Positions 34,588-42,191 of a stretch of 64,000 nucleotides of DNA are shown piece by piece; within the stretch, counting starts at the first letter, position 1, and every line of letters starts with the position of its first letter. This DNA is from Ruegeria sp. TM1040 (GTDB lineage Bacteria > Pseudomonadota > Alphaproteobacteria > Rhodobacterales > Rhodobacteraceae). Made by a program: the position numbers and the translations under genes. A model generated the notes under the pieces. It did not search any database and was not told the DNA's origin. It saw only the letters and a program-made list of their open reading frames with translations. Location: the NCBI RefSeq assembly GCF_000014065.1, contig NC_008044.1, forward strand, positions 147,501-211,500, in the 5' to 3' direction.

Positions 34588-36414
34588 TCACTCCTCGAAG
34601 GGGTCCCATTCGTCTTCGACCTCGGGCAGGGCTTCGGCCTGAACCTCGGCGGCCAACTCCTCTTGGGTGCGGATCTTGGTGATCTTTGCCTTGGGAAAGT
34701 TCTGAAGGACCGCCTGAACAAGCGGATGTGCCGAGGCTTCGGCCCGCAGAGCGTTCTGCGCCGCATCGCGCAGCTCTGCGATCGTGGGCGCGTCGCCATC
34801 CGGGGCGATCGAGACGACCCAGCGGCTGCCGGTCCAGTTCTGGAGCGCAGTGCCGATCCGGGCCGCGAGATCCTGCGGGGCATTGGCGGCGGGGGTGAAT
34901 TCGATCCGACCCGGCTGATAAGACACGAGCCTCACGCCTGTTTCGACCTCCACCAGCAGTTTGACATCGCGGTGATGGCGGATCAATTCGATCACATGTT
35001 CGAAGCTGGGATAGCGCGCGAGAGCGCTGTCGGCGCGCTGTGCAAGAACTGCGCTCTGTCCGCCGGAAGTCGACATCGTATGGCCTCCGCGCGGGTCCCC
35101 ACCGGGCGCGCCTTGCGGCGGGGCGGAGGCGTAAGCCGGAGCCCCGCCTCCCCCGCCCGCCGCAGGCGATCCCATGCCCTGCATGGGGTGTCCGCCGCCC
35201 GGCCCACCTGGATGTGGCGGCGGCGGTGTGTCCTGCAGTTTGCGCAGCAATTCTTCTGGCGAGGGCAGATCGGCCACATGGGTCAGGCGGATTACCGCCA
35301 TTTCGGCCGCCATCATCGCATTGGGGGCGGCGGCGACTTCTTCGAGCGCCTTGAGTAGCATCTGCCACATCCGCGTCAGCACTCGCATCGGCAGGCGCGC
35401 CGCCATATCCTGTCCACGGGCTCGCTCATCAGGGCTGATGGTAGGGTCCTCGGCGGCATCCGGCGTGATCTTCACCACCGAAACCCAGTGGGTGATCTCG
35501 GCCAGATCGCGCAGCACAGCCATCGGATCGGCGCCTTCGGCGTATTGTGCGGACAATTCTGTCAGTGCTGCAGCGGCGTCGCCGCGCAGGATCATATCCA
35601 TCAGATCCAGCACCCGGCCCCGATCGGCAAGGCCAAGCATTGCACGGACCTGATCGGCCGTGGTTTCTCCGGCACCATGGCTGATTGCCTGGTCCAAAAG
35701 GGATGTCGCATCCCGGGCCGATCCTTCTGCCGCGCGGGTAATGAGCGCCAGCGCATCGTCGGCAATCTCGGCCTGCTCGCTGGTCGCAATCCGGCGCAAG
35801 AGGTCGATCATCACCTCCGGTTCGATCCTGCGCAGATCAAAGCGTTGACAGCGGGAGAGCACCGTCACAGGCACCTTGCGGATCTCGGTGGTGGCAAAAA
35901 TGAACTTCACATGCGCGGGCGGCTCTTCCAGCGTTTTCAGCAACGCATTGAAGGCCGAGGTCGACAGCATGTGAACCTCGTCGATGATATAGATCTTGTA
36001 GCGCGCCGAGGCCGCACGATAGGCCACGCTGTCGATGATCTCGCGAATGTCGCCCACGCCGGTGCGCGATGCGGCGTCCATCTCCATCACGTCGACGTGG
36101 CGGCCTTCCATGATTGCGGTGCAGTGCTCGCACTTGCCGCAAGGCTCAGTAGTGGGGCCACCTTGGCCATCCTCGCCAATACAGTTCATGCCCTTGGCAA
36201 TGATCCGCGCGGTGGTGGTTTTGCCCGTGCCGCGGATGCCCGTCATGATGAAGGCCTGCGCAATGCGATCCGCGGCAAAGGCGTTCTTGAGCGTGCGCAC
36301 CATAGCGTCTTGCCCGACGAGATCAGCAAAGGTTTCGGGCCGGTACTTGCGTGCCAGAACCTGATATTGTCCGCTCTGTACTGCGTCAGAGATCTCGGGG
36401 CTGTGCTCGCTCAT
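34588..36414 (-). CDS. dnaX: DNA polymerase III subunits gamma/tau
   Basis: A 608-residue clamp-loader ATPase. Walker A is GIRGTGKTTTARII near residue 60, the zinc module is CGKCEHC, Walker B is YIIDEVHML and the arginine finger is in LSRCQRF. A Pro/Gly-rich linker (about 395-450) leads to the tau C-terminal domain. This tau-length product binds the polymerase core and DnaB. Whether a shorter gamma form is made by frameshifting is not evident. AAAGG precedes the ATG. Confidence 0.96.
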   Translation of the reverse strand: MSEHSPEISDAVQSGQYQVLARKYRPETFADLVGQDAMVRTLKNAFAADRIAQAFIMTGIRGTGKTTTARIIAKGMNCIGEDGQGGPTTEPCGKCEHCTAIMEGRHVDVMEMDAASRTGVGDIREIIDSVAYRAASARYKIYIIDEVHMLSTSAFNALLKTLEEPPAHVKFIFATTEIRKVPVTVLSRCQRFDLRRIEPEVMIDLLRRIATSEQAEIADDALALITRAAEGSARDATSLLDQAISHGAGETTADQVRAMLGLADRGRVLDLMDMILRGDAAAALTELSAQYAEGADPMAVLRDLAEITHWVSVVKITPDAAEDPTISPDERARGQDMAARLPMRVLTRMWQMLLKALEEVAAAPNAMMAAEMAVIRLTHVADLPSPEELLRKLQDTPPPPHPGGPGGGHPMQGMGSPAAGGGGGAPAYASAPPQGAPGGDPRGGHTMSTSGGQSAVLAQRADSALARYPSFEHVIELIRHHRDVKLLVEVETGVRLVSYQPGRIEFTPAANAPQDLAARIGTALQNWTGSRWVVSIAPDGDAPTIAELRDAAQNALRAEASAHPLVQAVLQNFPKAKITKIRTQEELAAEVQAEALPEVEDEWDPFEE

Positions 36415-36637
36415 GAGGGCCTTTCGAATGGTCTTTAGGGGCGCAGGCCGGATTCGACCCCAGCGCCAAGTGTTCCGTGCAAACTAAGCTCCGACGACAG
36501 CTTCGTCCACCGCTGTTGGGGATGATCGTGCAGAATGGCGAGGTGACAGAAAAGACTACCTGTAGGACGCTTTGGCAGGCTAAGGTGACAAGACGGTATC
36601 GCGGATATGGGTCCGCGGCTCCCGGGGGGGAGAGTAA

Positions 36638-37177
36638 ATGGTAAGTGCTACGAAATTGCAGCCGCAGCAGGCTGAACCAACTTTGTCGCTACATGCGCTT
36701 TCGGTGGGCGATGGGATCCTCGCCCTGAGCCGGGCGCCCGGTGCAGGGGGCGATTATGCCGCCGATCTGCGCCTGATCCACGAATGGCGCCCGTCTATGG
36801 TGATCTCGATGACCACGCGCGTCGAGCATGTTATCCTTGGCGTAGAGACTCTGGGCACGGACATTCAGGGGCTTGGCAGCCGCTGGTTTCATATGCCGGT
36901 TGAGGATTACCAGACCCCGACAAAGGATCTTGAGGATCATTGGCATCAGGTCAGCGCGCTCGCGCGGCAGGCCTTGTCGGGTGGAGGGCGTGTCCTTGTG
37001 CATTGCCGTGGCGGCTGTGGACGATCCGGCATGGCAGTGCTCCGGCTGATGATCGAGAGCGGCGAGCCGCCGGATGCAGCTCTTGCACGGCTCAGGGCCC
37101 TGAGGCCCTGTGCGGTGGAAACGGATGCGCAGATGGCCTGGGCCTATGGCCGCCGTCGCCAAGCGCCGCCAGCATAG
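36638..37177 (+). CDS. Protein tyrosine/dual-specificity phosphatase
   Basis: A 179-residue cysteine-based phosphatase. The P-loop is VHCRGGCGRSG, with nucleophile C123 and R129 (C-x5-R-S). D90 in MPVEDYQTP is a likely general acid. It resembles cyclin-dependent-kinase-inhibitor-3-like phosphatases found singly in Rhodobacteraceae. GGGGGGAGAG precedes the ATG. The 223-base gap before it, shared with dnaX, shows only a small CGCGGA/TCCGCG hairpin at 36600-36617. It is convergent with the DUF1636 gene, 11 bases apart. Confidence 0.9.
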   Translation: MVSATKLQPQQAEPTLSLHALSVGDGILALSRAPGAGGDYAADLRLIHEWRPSMVISMTTRVEHVILGVETLGTDIQGLGSRWFHMPVEDYQTPTKDLEDHWHQVSALARQALSGGGRVLVHCRGGCGRSGMAVLRLMIESGEPPDAALARLRALRPCAVETDAQMAWAYGRRRQAPPA

Positions 37178-37187
37178 GCCGAGCAGC

Positions 37188-37634
37188 TTAGCTCATCAGA
37201 CGTGGTCTCTGTGCCCCCTGCGGGTGGCGAATTGAGGGCGCTTGCACGGGCGGACGCGCTGGGCGGGCTTCGCCAAACGCGCGGGGCATGTCTGCGCTGG
37301 AGGTGCCATGCGCGCTGCCCCCGTCTGCCGACAACATTGCATCCGCAAATCGGTCCAGCGTCTCTGTTTTGGTCGTGGCCTGCACATCGCAAAACACCCG
37401 AATACGGGCATGACTTGCGGCAAATCGCGCCGGGCAGGCTTTCTCACAGCCATCGAGGCGGCTTTCACCACTGATTTCGAAATCGTCTTTCGTAAGCCCG
37501 CGGGCGCTGTCGAGCGCTTTTGCCAGCGCCGCCAGCATCCGCTGCGCCGCTGGGCAGGGGCGCCCGAGGTGCAAACATGTTGTTGATACAAACTCATGCG
37601 TGCCCGCGTCACGCGTCTCTGTGTGGTCCGTCAT
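37188..37634 (-). CDS. DUF1636 metal-binding protein under cobalamin control
   Basis: A 148-residue small soluble protein of the DUF1636 family, with cysteines C20, C27, C63, C67 and C82 that could hold an Fe-S cluster or metal in a thioredoxin-like ferredoxin fold. The C-terminal third is low-complexity and Arg/Pro-rich. The start at 37634 follows GGAGGG. The leader holds a complete cobalamin riboswitch, so expression should fall when B12 is plentiful. Family members often sit near cobalamin or cobalt genes. The biochemical role is unknown. Confidence 0.85.
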   Translation of the reverse strand: MTDHTETRDAGTHEFVSTTCLHLGRPCPAAQRMLAALAKALDSARGLTKDDFEISGESRLDGCEKACPARFAASHARIRVFCDVQATTKTETLDRFADAMLSADGGSAHGTSSADMPRAFGEARPARPPVQAPSIRHPQGAQRPRLMS

Positions 37635-37773
37635 TCTCGTGCCCTCCGCACTCGGATCAAGGGGCCGTAGGGATGAGCGGGACATCGGATGGGATCAGGC
37701 CCTTCGGGCGCGGAGTGATCAGCCATCAGACCTCCTCCGAGACACCCCGCCCGGCTTCAGGTTTACATTGCCG

Positions 37774-37980
37774 ATGGCAGGTCTCCTGACTTGCGGGTCA
37801 TCGCGAACCGGCCCTTCCCGACCCTTTTTTGCCGGTTACGACGTTGGGGTCAGTGGCTTTGCCGGGGAACTCGCCGCTCACAGTTGCGGGGGCAGTCACG
37901 GACTTGGCGGGACCCAATGGTCCAAAGCCTCACCGTATTCCCTTTTCATCCCACCCCAAACAGAGGCAGGAACCATCTGT
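37774..37980 (-). promoter_or_regulatory. Cobalamin (AdoCbl) riboswitch
   Basis: On the minus strand the conserved boxes occur in order: GGTTCC near 37975, AAAAGGGAA, CGGTGAGG, CTGCCCCCGCAACTG near 37890, GCCACTG, GGGAAGG, and the 3' box AGTCAGGAGACCTGCC ending near 37777. This is a full B12 aptamer. It lies 140 bases before the DUF1636 start. The expression platform was not resolved; sequestration of the ribosome site is likely. Confidence 0.95.
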
Positions 37981-38122
37981 CTGGATGCTACGCAGCGGTA
38001 AGTCGCCTCGTCAACTGGGATCTTTCTGCGAGCGCGAAATAGGTCAGCGGCGCGGCACAAGACACATGGGATGCGCAAGACAATGCGAGGATGTGCAGGT
38101 AGGGAGCAGGCTCATCAAACAC

Positions 38123-38143
38123 AAAACCCCGCCTGGGGCGGGG
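38123..38143 (-). terminator. Rho-independent terminator of the SRP RNA
   Basis: On the minus strand CCCCGCC and GGCGGGG pair around a three-base loop and are followed by TTTTGTGTTTG. It begins 13 bases past the mapped end of the SRP RNA and insulates the riboswitch unit downstream. Confidence 0.88.
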
Positions 38144-38156
38144 TCGTGTGACAAGT

Positions 38157-38250
38157 GAGAGGCTGGACATCGACCCAAGCGGGGCTCGTTGTGGCTGCTT
38201 CCTTCCGGACCTGACCAGGTTGGCGAGGCGCTTGCCCGCGCCAACCTCTC
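38157..38250 (-). ncRNA. ffs: Signal recognition particle 4.5S RNA
   Basis: A 94-base small SRP RNA. On the minus strand it carries the universal tetraloop region ACCTGGTCAGGTCCGGAAGG followed by AAGCAGCC, the Ffh-binding domain. The ends GAGAGGTTGG and CCAGCCTCTC pair to close the rod. It guides membrane-protein targeting with Ffh and FtsY. The ends were set by this pairing. Confidence 0.93.
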
Positions 38251-38321
38251 GAATCCCGATATAGGGAAGCCGCGGAAAGATGACAACCCGCTGCCGGTTT
38301 GAATCCTCGTGTGTCGCGCGC

Positions 38322-40244
38322 TCAGAGGCGCAGCTTCAGCGCCAGAAACCCAGTGTCGAGCTCTGTTGCGGAGCGGGCCACATTCTCGGGCAATTCATGG
38401 AGGTGGCGCCTGGCACCCGGGCCCGTGAGGGCAATCGCATCCACGCCCAAGTCCGGGCTGAAGCGCCAGGGCGCCGGAAAGACGGCGGAAAGGTCATGTG
38501 CAGAGGCCACATAGGCGCCGACCACATCCCGGATCATCTGCGGCGGCAGGGGCAGACCGGGCGCATCCATAAGCATTCGAAAATTGCCACCGCCGCTGCT
38601 GCGGTAGCTGTTGAAGGCAACTGCAAACTGCTGGTCCCCGTGCATGGGGCGGCCATTCCACTGCAGGTTCCTGATCCGCCCCGGCCCTTCATGGAGCCTG
38701 CGTCCTTCGGCATCAAATCGCGCGTGCTCTCGAGGGTCGATTTCATACTGCAGGCCGAAAATGACATCAAAGTTGTGCCCCGGGCGCGCAGGATCTGCCA
38801 GCAGGCGCGCGTCTGCATCAGGCTCCAGCTGATTAAAGAGCCCTGCGGACATCTCGAGCCAGTCTCGCACTTGATGGCCGTTGACGATGATGCAGCGCAA
38901 CTCGTTGGGGTAACTATAAATATCTGCGACATGACGGCGCGAGATCTCTCCCGGTGGGACGTCCGTGTAATTGAGCGGCCCGGCGCGCCCGCCAAATTTG
39001 GCCGGCGCCACGGCAGACAAAAGTGGCAGGTCCGCATACTCTGATTTCAGCAGCATCGGCTGCACTGCGGCAGCCTGTGCCGTCGCAATGAGTGCGAGGG
39101 CGCGATCTTCAGCAAAATAGGTGAAATAGGAATGATGTGCCTCGGACAATGTGCCGACTTTTGCCGCCATCTCGGCACGCGTCTGTTCGTGGACATCCCG
39201 TAGCGCCAGAACGAGATCTGGTGCCTCAGAAACAACCGGGCGCAGACCGTCGCGGGTTTGATGCGCTACGGCGCGTAGCGCCGCGCTGCCGCCTTCAACG
39301 CGCCAGCCCTGTGGCGTCTGACGCAGGCCGAGATCTATCACCCCGAGATGAGACCCGCCGGACCCGGGCATGACGACCGGAATCTCCCAGTCACGTCCCG
39401 AGCCGTCGGGCGGTGGGAGCAACAAATGCGTATGCCCTCCGATGGCTGCGTCGAGACCGGGCAGACGCGACAGGGGGCGAAGCGCGTTTTCCATTCCGTC
39501 CCGCGCAGTGTCATCGCCTTCTCCTGTGTGGGCGAGGGCAATCACCACATCCGCACCGGACGCCCGCAGGTCTGAAATCGCAGCCTTTGCGCTGCGCAGC
39601 ATGTCATCCACATGCAAGCGTCCGGCCAGATGGTCCGCGTCCCAGAGCATGGTTTGAGGGGGCAGCACCGACAGCAGGCCAATCTTGACCTCCGCCACAC
39701 CATCCTGGCCACCTGTCGCCCTTCGAAAGTGCCGCGTCAGGATCAGATGTTTGTGAACTGGCAAGGTGTCATCTGCTGAAAGCGGTGTGATGTTGCTGCT
39801 CACCGCAGGGCAGGGGAGCGCTGAGAGAACCCGGGACAAGGCGGATAGGCCGTAGTTGAACTCGTGATTGCCGAGGCCGACGGCATCATACCCGAGGACC
39901 TCAAATGCATGGATAGCAGGCGCCAAGGCGCTGTCCGTTGCCAGAGCCGGTTCTGCAAGCGGCGAACCTTGGAGCCAGTCGCCATTGTCCAAGAGTACAG
40001 CAATATCACCAGCTTCGGCTGCCTCTTTCCGGGCCTCTGCGATCAACTGAGCCGTGCGGCTGAGGCCGATGCCGGGGTGCTCTTGATCGGCGTAATAATC
40101 AAAGCCGAGAAGGTGACTGTGGACATCAGATGTCGCAAGCACGCGCAACCGCCCCGTCACGCCAGGTTGGTCGCCCGCCTCTTCTTGCGTTCCCGTGGCA
40201 TCTTGATCGTCTTGGGTCATTCTATGCCATTCACCATCGCTCAC
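38322..40244 (-). CDS. 5'-nucleotidase / 2',3'-cyclic phosphodiesterase family protein
   Basis: A 640-residue metallophosphatase of the CpdB/UshA type. The metal-binding motifs are TSDVHSHL near residue 39, DNGDWLQG, GLGNHEFNYG, ALAHTGEGD and GGHTHLL; a C-terminal 5'-nucleotidase domain carries the substrate stack. It hydrolyses nucleotides or cyclic nucleotides. No signal peptide is visible: the N-terminus is acidic and Gln/Asp-rich. Family members are normally periplasmic, so a cytoplasmic place or other export is open. The start is GTG at 40244 or ATG at 40220. Confidence 0.88.
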   Translation of the reverse strand: MSDGEWHRMTQDDQDATGTQEEAGDQPGVTGRLRVLATSDVHSHLLGFDYYADQEHPGIGLSRTAQLIAEARKEAAEAGDIAVLLDNGDWLQGSPLAEPALATDSALAPAIHAFEVLGYDAVGLGNHEFNYGLSALSRVLSALPCPAVSSNITPLSADDTLPVHKHLILTRHFRRATGGQDGVAEVKIGLLSVLPPQTMLWDADHLAGRLHVDDMLRSAKAAISDLRASGADVVIALAHTGEGDDTARDGMENALRPLSRLPGLDAAIGGHTHLLLPPPDGSGRDWEIPVVMPGSGGSHLGVIDLGLRQTPQGWRVEGGSAALRAVAHQTRDGLRPVVSEAPDLVLALRDVHEQTRAEMAAKVGTLSEAHHSYFTYFAEDRALALIATAQAAAVQPMLLKSEYADLPLLSAVAPAKFGGRAGPLNYTDVPPGEISRRHVADIYSYPNELRCIIVNGHQVRDWLEMSAGLFNQLEPDADARLLADPARPGHNFDVIFGLQYEIDPREHARFDAEGRRLHEGPGRIRNLQWNGRPMHGDQQFAVAFNSYRSSGGGNFRMLMDAPGLPLPPQMIRDVVGAYVASAHDLSAVFPAPWRFSPDLGVDAIALTGPGARRHLHELPENVARSATELDTGFLALKLRL

Positions 40245-40480
40245 AGGCGCCGTTCCGATATGGAACGCACCCGGTGCTAGATCTGTTTGTTAACGATTAG
40301 AAGAACAGAGACATGGGCCTCTGAGAAACCCCTGCGATGGGCTTTTTTTGAGTTTTTGAAAAGCGTGGCATTTTTGCTTGTGTGTATGACTCGATCACGG
40401 CATCACGCCTATCGCGGGCTGGCCAGTCATCGCCTATATAGGACGGTGACTTGAAATAAATTTCGGAAAGTGAGGCGGTT

Positions 40481-41464
40481 ATGAAGCGAGCGGAGCAGGT
40501 GACCTTTGGTGGCAGCGGTCTCGATCGCGCCGCGCTTTTGCGTGCAGATGGCGATGCGCTTCAGACGCTTTGGGACGCCGCAGATGTCCAGATCATGCTT
40601 TTGTGGCGTGGCAAACCCTTGTGCGTTTTTGCGCCGGATCATGCCGAAATCGAGGGGCTGGCGTTTTTGAACGCGCGCGATCCGCTTGTCTCTGGGCGCC
40701 GTGCGGAGGCGCTTTTTCTGGGCCGGAGCGCAGAGGGGGCGGGGTATTTTGCCGTGAGCCTCGAGGACTGGCAGCCTGAGGGGCTTGATACAACCACGCT
40801 CGACAGTTTTCTCGATCCAAGCGAACAGCGTCATCCGGACCTACCGGACTCATATGCTTTTTTGGAATTGCGGCGGGTCATGACGCATCTCTCGGCCCGT
40901 GACGCAGAGCTGGCGGCAACAGCCAAGGCAATGCTCAGTTGGCACGCGAGCCATGGGTTCTGTGCCTGCTGCGGTGAGCCCAGCCGGGTGGAGCAAGCTG
41001 GCTGGCAACGCCGCTGCCCGAGCTGCAACGCGCCGCATTTTCCACGCACCGATCCGGTGGTCATCATGCTAATCACACGCGGGGATCGCGTTCTGATGGG
41101 ACGGTCGCCCGGATGGCCCGAGGGCATGTATTCGCTGCTTGCGGGATTTGTAGAACCCGGAGAGACGCTTGAGGCGGCTGTGCGGCGCGAAGTACTGGAA
41201 GAATCCGGAGTGAGGGTTGGCGAGGTCGGCTACCTTGCCAGTCAGCCCTGGGCCTTTCCCATGTCGTTGATGTTCGGGTGTTCCGGCGTTGCACTGAGTG
41301 AAGACATCACCCTTGATCCACAAGAGCTAGAAGACGCATTCTGGATGACACGCCAAGAGGCGATGGACGCGATCGCGGGTCATCATCCCAAGGTGCGTGC
41401 CCCGCGAAAAGGTGCGATTGCGGGTTTTCTTTTGGAAAACTGGGTTGCAGATACACTTGAGTAA
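40481..41464 (+). CDS. nudC: NADH pyrophosphatase / NAD-RNA decapping enzyme
   Basis: A 327-residue Nudix enzyme that splits NAD(H) or removes NAD caps from RNA. The zinc ribbon has CACC and CPSC pairs (about residues 163-186). The Nudix box is GFVEPGETLEAAVRREVLEE. The NudC signature reads SQPWAFPMS, with Ala where the family usually has Pro. The length is typical of alphaproteobacterial forms. The 236-base gap upstream shows no gene and only a weak CCC/GGG hairpin followed by T7 near 40350. Confidence 0.95.
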   Translation: MKRAEQVTFGGSGLDRAALLRADGDALQTLWDAADVQIMLLWRGKPLCVFAPDHAEIEGLAFLNARDPLVSGRRAEALFLGRSAEGAGYFAVSLEDWQPEGLDTTTLDSFLDPSEQRHPDLPDSYAFLELRRVMTHLSARDAELAATAKAMLSWHASHGFCACCGEPSRVEQAGWQRRCPSCNAPHFPRTDPVVIMLITRGDRVLMGRSPGWPEGMYSLLAGFVEPGETLEAAVRREVLEESGVRVGEVGYLASQPWAFPMSLMFGCSGVALSEDITLDPQELEDAFWMTRQEAMDAIAGHHPKVRAPRKGAIAGFLLENWVADTLE

Positions 41465-41549
41465 CCAACATAAGTTATCTTGAAGCCAGAACACCCGGTG
41501 AAATACAGTTTTGCCGACCCAACCCGTGACCAAACGACAGGTCTGAGAT

Positions 41550-42017
41550 ATGCACTTCGAAACCAAAGAAGATACCGATAGCCCCATCGACGAGGTGTTC
41601 GCGGCGGTCACGGACTTTGAAAGCTTCGAGCGATCTGCAATCCGACGTGGCGTTGAAGTGCGCCGAAACGGCGACAGTGATGCGGCGCCCGAAGACCTAT
41701 CTTGGGATGTGGTCTTTATGTTCCGTGGGTCTGAGCGCAAAATGCGGGTAGAGGTCGCCGAATGCGACCGTCCCAACACGGTTGTTTTTGCGGCCACCGG
41801 AAGCGGCATGACCGGTCTGTTGCGGGTGGATCTGATGGCCTTGTCTCCGCGACGGACGCGGATGACCGTGCGTCTGGAAATGAAGCCCAAAACTCTGGCG
41901 GCGCGACTGTTGGTGCAATCCCTGAAACTGGCACGCAATAAGCTCAATCGCCGCTATCGCAAGCGCGTAGCCGAGTTTGTCGACCTGCTCGAAAACCGGC
42001 AGTCTCAGACCGCATAG
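41550..42017 (+). CDS. SRPBCC-family protein (START-like fold)
   Basis: A 155-residue soluble protein of the SRPBCC superfamily. The N-terminal pattern SPIDEVFAAVTDFESFER is the usual strand-helix opening of ligand-binding START-like domains. The C-terminal helix is strongly basic (KLARNKLNRRYRKR). No ligand can be inferred. It lies 85 bases after nudC on the same strand. Confidence 0.82.
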   Translation: MHFETKEDTDSPIDEVFAAVTDFESFERSAIRRGVEVRRNGDSDAAPEDLSWDVVFMFRGSERKMRVEVAECDRPNTVVFAATGSGMTGLLRVDLMALSPRRTRMTVRLEMKPKTLAARLLVQSLKLARNKLNRRYRKRVAEFVDLLENRQSQTA

Positions 42018-42191
42018 TTGCGAGCACCTCCTGCGGCCACGCCTTCCCCACAGCCAAATTCCTTCGCAAGGACTGACCTCGTGTGCATTGCATTTAATGC
42101 ATTTTGAGTCTGATTGTTCTTTGTTTTTCCAAAGTTGTTAATCGCCTTGTGTCAGGATGCAGATCGAACTGCAGGACTCAAGGAATAGTGA

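Noticed and set aside
36415-36637. Possible small gene in the gap between dnaX and the tyrosine phosphatase.
   Set aside because: No frame with a ribosome site or family pattern; only a six-pair hairpin in the phosphatase leader.
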